Below are positions 1 through 5,625 of a stretch of DNA of 9,100 nucleotides, piece after piece. The stretch comes from Chloroflexota bacterium (GTDB taxonomy: Bacteria > Chloroflexota > Anaerolineae > Anaerolineales > UBA11579). The stretch's first letter is position 1; each line of letters starts with the position of its first letter. Location: positions 1-9,100 of the forward strand of contig QKGK01000536.1 of assembly GCA_003250455.1 (NCBI GenBank), written 5' to 3'. A model generated the notes under the pieces. The model saw only the letters and a program-made list of their open reading frames with translations. It ran no database searches and was not told where the DNA came from. Both the position numbers and the translations under genes were made by a program.

Positions 1-125
1 TTGAGGGCGTAGAAATTGGCGTTCTCCAGGTTGCAGTCCAGAAGGGGCTGGCGGGACCAGCCGACCTGTGCCAGACGGCCGTTTGCGTCCAGAAGGCTGC
101 TTTTTTCAGATAGTTCGTTTTGCAT
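1..125 (-). CDS. DUF2804 family protein, N-terminal part (runs off the left edge)
   Basis: Only the first 41 codons are present, read leftwards from an ATG at 125-123. The start is supported by a GGAG ribosome site a few bases upstream. The visible protein begins MQNELSEKSSLLDANGRL and continues with a QVGWSRQPLLDCNLEN stretch. A GWxRxPLLDxN motif right after a 'LLD.NGRL' segment is what I recall from the N-terminus of DUF2804 proteins; this is recall from family knowledge, not a search. The function of DUF2804 is not established. The gene starts 22 bases after the stop of the SUMF1-like gene on the same strand, so the two are probably cotranscribed. The C-terminus and any downstream partner are outside the window. 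Confidence 0.7.
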   Translation of the reverse strand, partial: MQNELSEKSSLLDANGRLAQVGWSRQPLLDCNLENANFYAL

Positions 126-147
126 GGATCGATTCTCCGTTTTTGTC

Positions 148-1002
148 TTATGGGCCGGCAAACACCCGGAAGCCCAGGTTGCTGAGCGCATAGAGGGGCG
201 GGTCGAGATCGCGGACGGCAGTGCGCACGCCTTTGCGGTCGTCCTTGTAGGAGCCGCCCCGGATGATGCGGTAGACCTCTGACCCGGCGTTCAGCTCCTC
301 GCGCCCGTCTGCCGGGTTATAGGGGTAGACAAAGGAAGGGGTATCCCGGTCGGCGCCCCACAGGGTGGTGGTCCACTCCCAGATGTTCCCGCTCATATCG
401 GCCACGCCGTAGGGGCTGTCTGCCTGGGGGGAAGATGCGCCGACGGGCACCGTGCCGATTTTGCCGCCTTCCCGGCAGTTGCACAGGGCAGGGTCAAAGG
501 TGTTGCCCCAGGGCCAATAGCGCTCTTGCGGCCCGCGGGCGGCTTTTTCCCATTCGGTTTCGGTGGGCAGGCGGAAGCGGTAATCTTCCGGCAGGCCGGC
601 GTTTTGCTGGTCGTCGAGCCATTGGCAGTAAGCGCGGGCGTCGTACCAGTTCACCTGCACGACGGGATGATCTTTCAGCGCTTCGGTATGATCGTTGGTG
701 CCCAGAGGCTGCCGCCAATTAGCGCTTTCGGATTTCCCCCACGCCATTTTTTCCACATCCCACACCCAGCACCAGCCCTCTTTTTCGGCATGGGTGATGT
801 GGCCGGTGGCCTGCACGAACTGCTGGAAGTAGGCATTGGTCACCGGGAATTTGGCGGCCCAATAGCGGTAGGGAATCTCGAAGCTGTGCTGGGGGAGCTC
901 GTCGCTCCATGCCTGCTCGTCATCGTCTTTGCTCCCCATAATGAAGGCACCTTCGGGGATTGGCACAAATTCTATTCCGGCCCAGGTAGGCATAATTTTC
1001 AC
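148..1002 (-). CDS. SUMF1 / formylglycine-generating-enzyme-fold protein without the catalytic cysteines
   Basis: A 284-residue protein covering one full FGE-sulfatase (SUMF1, C-type-lectin-like) domain. Landmarks in order: FIMGS at 20-24, PVTNAYFQQF at 53-62, HPVVQVNWYDARAYCQWL at 112-129, RLPTETEWEKAARG at 144-157, WPWGN at 163-167, DMSGNIWEWT at 202-211, RGGSYKDD at 248-255 and GFRV at 277-280. True formylglycine-generating enzymes carry a Cys-x4-Cys active site just after the RGGS motif. Here that stretch reads KDDRKGVRTAVRD, with no cysteine, so sulfatase-activating oxidase chemistry is unlikely. Many SUMF1-fold proteins are non-catalytic binding modules or do other chemistry. The GTG at 1002 is preferred because AGGA lies about 5 bases before it; an ATG three codons later would leave the site about 14 bases away. 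No signal peptide is seen, so it is probably cytoplasmic. Confidence 0.88.
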   Translation of the reverse strand: MKIMPTWAGIEFVPIPEGAFIMGSKDDDEQAWSDELPQHSFEIPYRYWAAKFPVTNAYFQQFVQATGHITHAEKEGWCWVWDVEKMAWGKSESANWRQPLGTNDHTEALKDHPVVQVNWYDARAYCQWLDDQQNAGLPEDYRFRLPTETEWEKAARGPQERYWPWGNTFDPALCNCREGGKIGTVPVGASSPQADSPYGVADMSGNIWEWTTTLWGADRDTPSFVYPYNPADGREELNAGSEVYRIIRGGSYKDDRKGVRTAVRDLDPPLYALSNLGFRVFAGP

Positions 1003-1080
1003 CCGCTTCCTTTTTTGAGGTCTTCCGCACCCTTGAGTGGGATTGCTTATGGTGATAACGGCAGCATGGTTGATAAAAGA

Positions 1081-1109
1081 ATCTTAGTTGGGCATTTCAG
1101 AAACGTCAA
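1081..1109 (-). promoter_or_regulatory. Putative sigma70-type promoter for the SUMF1-like/DUF2804 pair
   Basis: On the minus strand TTGACG (1109-1104) is followed after 17 bases by TAAGAT (1086-1081), a 5/6 match to the -35 and a 4/6 match to the -10. Transcription would begin near 1074 and leave a leader of about 70 bases before the GTG at 1002. Inferred from consensus only. Confidence 0.45.
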
Positions 1110-1149
1110 GCATTAGAAGGTAATTTGAGATCAACGAAAACGATTGTTT

Positions 1150-1179
1150 TTTCGAGATGGTCTCGGATTTCACTATAAT
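1150..1179 (+). promoter_or_regulatory. Putative promoter with small palindrome, upstream of the SnoaL-like gene
   Basis: A perfect TATAAT lies at 1174-1179, with a weak -35 near 1150-1155 (TTTCGA, spacing 18). The spacer holds a 5-bp inverted repeat, CGAGA-TGG-TCTCG (1153-1165), where a repressor could sit. The leader to the ATG at 1282 would be about 95 bases. Confidence 0.4.
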
Positions 1180-1281
1180 GAAAGGTAGAAAATTTTGTTT
1201 TGAAAGCATTGTAATCCGCGGGAATTTCTTGATAGAGACTGATCTCTTGTGCAAACTGCTATTTGCGAAATGGAGTGATAA

Positions 1282-1686
1282 ATGAATCGGAAACCAGAGA
1301 TACGATCACAGATTCTGGAAATGCTGCAGCGTTTCAATGACTTCGTCTCGACCCGGAACCTGCAAGTCCTGGCGGAGTTTGCTCCCGGTGACGATATCCT
1401 TCTGATCGGTTCTGATGCTGGCGAGGTCGCTCGGGGAAACCGGGAAGTCGCAGCCTTCTTTGGTCGTATTTTTACCCGAGACTCGACCTTCTCATGGGAG
1501 TGGGACCGCATTGACATCTCTTATACAGAGAACACGGCCTGGTTTTTCGCTGATGGCCGGGTGGTTATTTCGACTGAAAACGAGCCGCGAAAGTCGCCCT
1601 ATAGAATAACCGGTGTTTTGGAACGTCAGGGCGAACGCTGGCTTTGGAGACAATATCACGGCTCCGAGCCGGTGAGTAGCGCGTGA
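1282..1686 (+). CDS. SnoaL-like / NTF2-fold small protein
   Basis: A 134-residue protein with the layout of the SnoaL-like (SnoaL_3/DUF4440) branch of the NTF2-like superfamily. An N-terminal amphipathic helix (about 6-35) is followed by DDILLIGSDAGEVARG (37-52), the helix EVAAFFGRIF (55-64), and alternating strands ending in TGVLERQGERWLWRQYHGS. That ending, a strand with GERW then a WR-x-H segment, is typical of the last two strands of this fold. Members are cone-shaped enzymes, polyketide cyclases or stress proteins; no substrate can be read from the sequence. The ATG at 1282 follows TGGAG by about 6 bases. It stands alone, divergent from the SUMF1-like gene, with no clear terminator. It is probably cytosolic, since neither a signal peptide nor a membrane segment is visible. 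Confidence 0.8.
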   Translation: MNRKPEIRSQILEMLQRFNDFVSTRNLQVLAEFAPGDDILLIGSDAGEVARGNREVAAFFGRIFTRDSTFSWEWDRIDISYTENTAWFFADGRVVISTENEPRKSPYRITGVLERQGERWLWRQYHGSEPVSSA

Positions 1687-1794
1687 GGATAGCGCATTCC
1701 GGGGCGGTTGTACACCAACAGGAGGGAATTGACCTTCAGGATATAGATCTTTTTCTCCAGTTTGCCTGGACCTGGATAGACTGGAAATATACGA

Positions 1795-1803
1795 TGATAT
1801 AAT
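1795..1803 (+). promoter_or_regulatory. Extended -10 promoter for the first YHS gene
   Basis: TGA-TATAAT at 1795-1803 is a perfect extended -10 (TGnTATAAT). No good -35 is present, as expected of an extended -10 site. The start point would be near 1810, giving a leader of about 40 bases before the ATG at 1851. Confidence 0.55.
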
Positions 1804-1850
1804 GATAAAAACAGTAAAAGTAGTCGATTTTATGTGAAAGAGGTGAAACG

Positions 1851-2024
1851 ATGTTTAAAGACCCAGTATGTGGCATGGATGTTGAGCCGGAAACTGCTGC
1901 AGGCAAATCTGAATATAAAGGAACCACTTATTATTTCTGCGCGCCAGGCTGCAAAAAATCTTTCGATGCCGACCCGGAGAAATATATCGGGAAATCACCC
2001 GAACACGGCGAACATCATCACTAA
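1851..2024 (+). CDS. YHS-domain small metal-binding protein with His-rich tail
   Basis: A 57-residue protein that is almost only a YHS domain. It begins MFKDPVCGMDV; YKGTTYYFCAPGCKKSF and DPEKYIGK follow, and it ends HGEHHH. The three conserved cysteines are C7 (DPVCGM), C30 and C34 (FCAPGC). YHS domains are found alone or fused to the N-terminus of heavy-metal P-type ATPases and are thought to bind metal, often copper, through these cysteines. The His-rich tail adds possible ligands. The start is firm: AGAGGTG precedes the ATG by 5 bases, and an extended -10 lies upstream. A strong terminator follows the stop, so this is probably a one-gene transcript. It opens the copper island. A soluble copper carrier or buffer role is inferred from family and neighbours. 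Confidence 0.9.
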   Translation: MFKDPVCGMDVEPETAAGKSEYKGTTYYFCAPGCKKSFDADPEKYIGKSPEHGEHHH

Positions 2025-2033
2025 ATGAACTAT

Positions 2034-2067
2034 TTCAAAAGGGAGTTATTGATAACTCCCTTTTGAA
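2034..2067 (+). terminator. Rho-independent terminator after the first YHS gene
   Basis: A perfect 16-bp inverted repeat (arms 2034-2049 and 2052-2067). The core is AAAAGGGAGTTAT facing ATAACTCCCTTTT, with a nominal 2-base centre that would open to a larger loop. The A-run and T-run at the two ends give a bidirectional terminator shape. It starts 10 bases after the stop codon. Confidence 0.85.
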
Positions 2068-2185
2068 TTCTTAACCAGACAATTTCTATTGTTGCTTCCT
2101 TCTCTTTTTCCTCAATATTTTCTCAATTCATCTACCGTGATCCATATCCTGTAATCCTCGCTGCAATATTGGCAATTCTACCTAT

Positions 2186-2213
2186 TTGAGCGGCAAGCCG
2201 AAACTCGTACAAT
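2186..2213 (+). promoter_or_regulatory. Putative promoter for the first SHOCT gene
   Basis: TTGAGC (2186-2191) and TACAAT (2208-2213) are spaced by 16 bases, matching consensus at 4/6 and 5/6. The leader to the ATG at 2309 would be about 90 bases. A second, weaker TATACA lies at 2261-2266. Consensus inference only. Confidence 0.4.
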
Positions 2214-2308
2214 GTTTACTTTATTTATAGGAAACTCAAAGAGTATTTTAAGGACTGCGCTATACAATTAATAGATACACACATACTCAGATCGTGATCG
2301 GAGGTATC

Positions 2309-2554
2309 ATGCACGGATTTGGTTTTGGTTATACAGGTTGGGGAATGATGCTGGGAGGCTTGGTATTGTTCCTGCTTGTACTGATCGGTCTGATCATTCT
2401 GGTTGTATGGGCGGTTCGCCAGGGAAGAAGATCTGACCAAGCTGGCAGCGACCAGCCTATGCCTTCCGCTGAAGAGATCCTCAAAGTCCGCTATGCGCGT
2501 GGAGAAATTACCAGAGAGCAGTATCTTTCCATGCTGGAAGATCTGAAAGCTTAA
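2309..2554 (+). CDS. Single-pass membrane protein with C-terminal SHOCT domain (first copy)
   Basis: An 81-residue protein. A Gly/Met/Trp-rich start (MHGFGFGYTGWGMM) leads into one hydrophobic segment at about 13-36. A charged linker with GRRSDQ follows, then a SHOCT (short C-terminal) domain at about 54-81 with EEILKVRYARGEITREQY and MLEDL. The SHOCT motif (ILk.RyArGEIt.eeY..ml.dL) is a small helical module thought to mediate oligomer or partner contacts. Short TM-SHOCT proteins commonly sit near copper-efflux genes. A GTG at 2294 could extend the frame by five codons, but the GGAGG at 2300-2304 lies inside that extension and serves the ATG at 2309, so the ATG is preferred. It lies upstream of copB and resembles the SHOCT protein downstream of it. 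A partner role for the pump is inferred. Confidence 0.87.
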   Translation: MHGFGFGYTGWGMMLGGLVLFLLVLIGLIILVVWAVRQGRRSDQAGSDQPMPSAEEILKVRYARGEITREQYLSMLEDLKA

Positions 2555-2573
2555 CAATTGACTGTAGGGTCAC

Positions 2574-2599
2574 AGGGGAGATGCAAATACATCTCCCCT
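2574..2599 (+). terminator. Probable terminator hairpin after the first SHOCT gene
   Basis: AGGGGAGATG (2574-2583) pairs perfectly with CATCTCCCCT (2590-2599) across a 6-base loop. The tail (TTGTACAATC) is poor in T, so it may be a weak terminator or an mRNA-stabilising hairpin. It begins 20 bases after the stop codon. Confidence 0.6.
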
Positions 2600-2617
2600 T
2601 GTACAATCGAGCAAAGT

Positions 2618-2669
2618 TTAATCGGTAATCAAAATAAGCAATTTGCCGTTTATTTTGATTGCCGATTAA
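2618..2669. repeat. 20-bp near-perfect inverted repeat upstream of copB
   Basis: The left arm (2618-2637, TTAATCGG...AAAATAA) and right arm (2650-2669, TTATTTTG...CGATTAA) are reverse complements except for one position, T2626 facing G2661, which would be a G-U pair in RNA. The spacer is 12 bases. There is no T-run after either arm, so it is not a standard terminator. The right arm overlaps the putative -35 of copB and ends 38 bases before its ATG. It could be a metalloregulator operator, an mRNA leader hairpin if transcription reads through, or the footprint of a small mobile repeat. Confidence 0.85.
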
Positions 2670-2682
2670 GGATAAGTATAAA
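2655..2682 (+). promoter_or_regulatory. Putative promoter for copB
   Basis: TTGATT (2655-2660) and TATAAA (2677-2682) are spaced by 16 bases (4/6 and 5/6 to consensus). The -35 falls inside the right arm of the inverted repeat at 2618-2669, so a protein bound there, or a cruciform, would block the promoter. Transcription would begin near 2689, leaving a leader of about 20 bases that contains the AAGGCGGT ribosome site. Confidence 0.5.
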
Positions 2683-2707
2683 GTAACAAGCAGCAAAGGC
2701 GGTAAAA

Positions 2708-4924
2708 ATGGAACATGGGGAACATAAAAAACACACCGATCATTCAGACCATCAAACTCATCAACCGATGGATGGTCGTGACCACTCTGAACGCAGCGTA
2801 AGTCATGAGGCACACCAGGGCCATGACATGCATCCCCAAGAGCATCAGGAACATCAAGGCCATCAAGATCACAGTATGCATAACATGGAACACGAAGGGC
2901 GTCAGATGCAAATGGATCACGGTGGAGACCATGAGGGACATGGCGGACATGTGGACCACACCGGCCATGAGCAGATGTTCCGGAAGAAGTTCTGGATCAG
3001 CTTGCTGCTCTCCATCCCTGTGCTGGTCTTCAGCCCCGCAATCCAGGGTTTCCTGGGGTATTCGATCGGCACATTTCCCGGTTCGGCATGGATCACGCCG
3101 GTTTTCGCTGTGATCGTGTTCGCCTATGGCGGTGTGCCGTTCCTCAAGATGGCAGTGCCGGAAGTCCGGAACCGGAAGCCCGGCATGATGACCCTCATCT
3201 CGCTGGCGATCATCGTCGCCTTTGTATACAGCCTGGCAGCACTGATCTTTTCGCTTGGCACCACCTTCTTCTGGGAGCTGGCAACGCTGATCGATGTGAT
3301 GCTGCTGGGGCACTGGATCGAGATGCGCAGCGTGCGGCAGGCATCCAGCGCGCTGGATGAACTGGCCAAGCTGATGCCGGATACCGCGGAACGCATCCGG
3401 GAAGACGGCAGTACAGAGCAGGTACAGGTCTCCGCTTTGAAGAACGGGGATCGGATCCTGGTGCGGCCGGGCGCTTCGGTCCCTGCGGATGGTGAGATCG
3501 TCGAAGGCGAATCCGATGTGGACGAATCGATGATCACCGGCGAGTCCAAACCGGTCAGCAAGCACACCGGCGATACCGCCATTGGCGGGACGATCAATGG
3601 GGATGGCAGCCTGCGGGTGAAGATCACCGCGACCGGGGACGAGACAGCCCTGGCGGGGATCATGCGGCTGGTGAAAGATGCCCAGCAGAGCAAATCCAAC
3701 ACCCAGATCCTGGCGGATAAAGCGGCTGGCTGGCTGTTTTATGTCGCCCTGGGCACTGCGGTGATCACTGCGATTGCCTGGATCATTGCGATCGGCTTTG
3801 ATGTGCAAATCATCGCCCGGGTGGCGACGGTGCTGGTGATCGCCTGCCCGCACGCCCTGGGATTGGCGATTCCGCTGGTGGTAGCGATCACAACGGCCAA
3901 AGGCGCCCAGCACGGCATTTTGGTGCGGGATCGGCTGGCATTGGAAAAAGCGCGCAATATTAATACGGTCATCTTTGACAAGACCGGCACCCTGACCAAA
4001 GGCGAGTTCGGGGTGGTCGGCATTGCAGCAGCAGAGGGGATGGAAGAAAATGAGGTTTTGGCCCTGGCAGCGGCAATTGAAAGCGATTCCGAGCATACGA
4101 TTGCCCGCGGCATCCGCAGCAAAGCAGAAGAGCAAAACCTCCCCCTGCCGGAAGTGACCGGCTTTGAAGCCATCAAGGGACGCGGCGTGCAGGCCAACGC
4201 ACAGGGAGAAAAAGTGTATATCGGCGGGCCGAGAATGCTGGAAATGCTGGAAATCACCCTGCCCGAAAATTTGAATGCCTTTGAGCAAACAGCCAGCGGA
4301 AAAGGGCAGAGCGTGGTACACGTGATCCGCGGTAAGCAGGTGCTTGGTTCGCTGGCAATGGCAGATGTGGTCCGTGAGGAAAGCCGCCAGGCGGTGGACC
4401 GCTTGCACGAAATGGGGATCGAGGTGGTCATGCTGACCGGCGACAGCCAGGCCGTGGCCAATGCAGTCGCTGAGGAACTGAAGATCGACCAGGTCTTTGC
4501 CGAAGTGCTGCCGGAGGACAAGGACAAAATGGTGATGAAGCTGCAGAAGGAAGGCAAGCAGGTCGCCATGGTGGGGGATGGGGTCAACGATGCGCCGGCC
4601 CTGACCCGGGCAGATGTGGGGATTGCGATTGGCAGCGGGACGGACGTGGCAGTGGAATCTGCTGGCCTGATCCTGGTGAAGAGCAACCCGCTGGACGTGG
4701 TCAATATCTTTGCCCTCAGTAAAGCCAGCTACGCCAAAATGGTCCAGAACCTGATATGGGCAACGGGCTACAATGTGGTTGCCCTGCCTCTGGCGGCCGG
4801 TGTCCTTGCGCCGTGGGGGTTTGTGCTTTCCCCGGCGGTCGGCGCGCTGTTCATGTCGCTGAGCACGGTGATCGTGGCGATCAATGCGCAGCTGCTGCGC
4901 AGACAAAAGCTGGCAGCAAATTAA
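2708..4924 (+). CDS. copB: CopB-type copper-translocating P1B ATPase (CPH signature)
   Basis: A 738-residue inner-membrane pump that would export copper (or silver) from the cytoplasm at the cost of ATP. Residues 1-90 form a soluble tail with 23 His and 8 Met and no HMA (CxxC) domain. Hydrophobic segments follow at about 95-118, 128-147, 160-183 and 186-202. The actuator loop carries TGES (277-280). The membrane metal site is CPH (380-382). The catalytic Asp is D424 in DKTGT, and GDGVNDAP (623-630) is the hinge. The last two membrane segments contain N689...P694 and MSLST (716-720). CPH instead of CPC, a His-rich N-terminus and the C-terminal MSxST motif mark the P1B-3 (CopB) group, associated with Cu(II)/Ag(I). 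The nucleotide-domain HP motif reads SEHT (461-464), with Thr in place of Pro. The start has AAGGCGGT 4 bases upstream. The following SHOCT gene lies 12 bases away in the same frame. No copper regulator is encoded in the window. Confidence 0.96.
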   Translation: MEHGEHKKHTDHSDHQTHQPMDGRDHSERSVSHEAHQGHDMHPQEHQEHQGHQDHSMHNMEHEGRQMQMDHGGDHEGHGGHVDHTGHEQMFRKKFWISLLLSIPVLVFSPAIQGFLGYSIGTFPGSAWITPVFAVIVFAYGGVPFLKMAVPEVRNRKPGMMTLISLAIIVAFVYSLAALIFSLGTTFFWELATLIDVMLLGHWIEMRSVRQASSALDELAKLMPDTAERIREDGSTEQVQVSALKNGDRILVRPGASVPADGEIVEGESDVDESMITGESKPVSKHTGDTAIGGTINGDGSLRVKITATGDETALAGIMRLVKDAQQSKSNTQILADKAAGWLFYVALGTAVITAIAWIIAIGFDVQIIARVATVLVIACPHALGLAIPLVVAITTAKGAQHGILVRDRLALEKARNINTVIFDKTGTLTKGEFGVVGIAAAEGMEENEVLALAAAIESDSEHTIARGIRSKAEEQNLPLPEVTGFEAIKGRGVQANAQGEKVYIGGPRMLEMLEITLPENLNAFEQTASGKGQSVVHVIRGKQVLGSLAMADVVREESRQAVDRLHEMGIEVVMLTGDSQAVANAVAEELKIDQVFAEVLPEDKDKMVMKLQKEGKQVAMVGDGVNDAPALTRADVGIAIGSGTDVAVESAGLILVKSNPLDVVNIFALSKASYAKMVQNLIWATGYNVVALPLAAGVLAPWGFVLSPAVGALFMSLSTVIVAINAQLLRRQKLAAN

Positions 4925-4936
4925 AATAAGTTCACT

Positions 4937-5119
4937 ATGATGGGTTCCGGCCTTTTAGGAACCATTTTAGTGATTGGCTCAATGGCTTACTTGTTGGAGG
5001 GGCCGCAAAACCTGTTCACGGGTGATAAAACTCCCCTGGAGATCCTGAAAGCCAGTTATGCCCGCGGCGAGATCAGCCAGCAGGGATATGAACGAATGCG
5101 GGAAGATCTCAGAATTTAG
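4937..5119 (+). CDS. Short membrane protein with SHOCT domain (second copy), directly after copB
   Basis: A 60-residue protein with one short hydrophobic segment at about 4-20, a linker EGPQNLFTGDK, and a SHOCT domain at 33-59 (PLEILKASYARGEISQQGYE, then REDLRI). Its SHOCT part matches that of the upstream SHOCT protein at 15 of 27 aligned positions, including EILK, YARGEI and EDL. It starts 12 bases after the copB stop. No clear ribosome site is present, so translation is probably coupled to copB; an ATG one codon later is equally possible. It lies in the same reading frame as copB, separated only by TAA and the codons AAT AAG TTC ACT. Cotranscription with the pump is very likely, and a role in assembling or stabilising it is inferred. 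Confidence 0.85.
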   Translation: MMGSGLLGTILVIGSMAYLLEGPQNLFTGDKTPLEILKASYARGEISQQGYERMREDLRI

Positions 5120-5150
5120 GTTATTTGCCGGATCACCGGTTCCAATTTTC

Positions 5151-5159
5151 CGGTATAAT
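5151..5159 (+). promoter_or_regulatory. Putative -10 box upstream of the second YHS gene
   Basis: CGGTATAAT ends at 5159 with a perfect TATAAT at 5154-5159 and no convincing -35. A short inverted repeat, ACCGG (5135-5139) and CCGGT (5150-5154), touches the box. The same nine bases, CGGTATAAT, precede the sortase gene. The leader would be about 29 bases. Confidence 0.4.
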
Positions 5160-5194
5160 TCAGCCCTTCCACAACCTTATTATTGGTATATTCG

Positions 5195-5386
5195 ATGACA
5201 AATGCTGAAATTGATCCTGTAAAAACGGTGTGCGGGGGGACACTGAAAAATCCTGAGAAGTATCCTTCCGCCAGTTACCAGGGGGAACAAATCTATTTTT
5301 GCACCAATGCTTGCCTGCGCGTTTTCAGGCAAGACCCGGAGAAATTCCTCGCCGGTGAAGTGGAGCACCCACTCCACGAAGATTAG
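5195..5386 (+). CDS. Divergent YHS-domain protein (second copy)
   Basis: A 63-residue protein. From the ATG at 5195 it begins MTNAEIDPVKTVCGGTL; SYQGEQIYFCTNACLRVF, QDPEKFLAGEVEHP and LHED follow. The pattern is that of a YHS domain: a first cysteine (C13) after DPV, then YxGxxYxFCxxxC (C36, C40), then F-x2-DPEKF. It differs from the upstream 57-residue YHS protein, which has the standard DPVCGM; here two extra residues separate V and C, and Met is replaced by Gly. A TTG at 5183 would add four residues, but neither start has a clear ribosome site, so the ATG is preferred. It could be read from its own -10 box or through from copB. It closes the copper island. Copper or other metal binding is inferred from the family. 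Confidence 0.85.
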   Translation: MTNAEIDPVKTVCGGTLKNPEKYPSASYQGEQIYFCTNACLRVFRQDPEKFLAGEVEHPLHED

Positions 5387-5504
5387 AAAAATTTCGTACG
5401 GAGGGGGCTTTTCTCACCCGGCGGCCTATTGGGCTGTTGGATGAGCCTGAGAATTCTATGCCACTCCCATATCGAACCAAATTTTAGATTTCTACCCTGG
5501 AAAA

Positions 5505-5514
5505 CTGTATAATG
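5505..5514 (+). promoter_or_regulatory. Putative -10 box upstream of the membrane-protein gene
   Basis: CTGTATAATG with TATAAT at 5508-5513. The best -35 (TAGATT at 5485-5490, spacing 17) matches 3/6. The identical ten bases occur upstream of the deoxyribosyltransferase-family gene. The leader would be about 105 bases if the ATG at 5626 is used. Confidence 0.4.
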
Positions 5515-5625
5515 GTGATAGGCCCCACTACCCTACTTCAATCCCCGACCCAATTCAACAAAAGAATATAAACCGGTTTGCTGACTAAATACCTGCTCAA
5601 AAATCTAATCAGTTGGGATGATCGA

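Noticed and set aside
526..1116. Plus-strand open frame across the SUMF1-like gene
   Set aside because: Opposite to a gene with clear SUMF1 motifs; no recognisable protein features.
2294..2308. GTG start five codons upstream for the first SHOCT protein
   Set aside because: The GGAGG ribosome site would lie inside the coding sequence; it is placed to serve the ATG at 2309.
2225..2557. Minus-strand open frame overlapping the first SHOCT gene
   Set aside because: Shadow of the SHOCT gene plus its leader; no domain, and the plus strand has a clear ribosome site and motif.
2805..2970. CATCA/GGNCAT-like short repeats that look like a tandem array
   Set aside because: They are His-rich codons of the copB N-terminal tail, not a separate repeat or CRISPR array.
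3124..3702. Minus-strand open frame within copB (and another at 3739-4704)
   Set aside because: Ser/Thr/Pro/Arg-rich shadow translation with no domain and no ribosome site.
2744..4906. A 720-codon open frame on the minus strand opposite copB
   Set aside because: It is an antisense shadow: its composition (His, Arg, Gln, Asp rich) mirrors the ATPase codons, and the plus strand carries a full set of P1B ATPase motifs.
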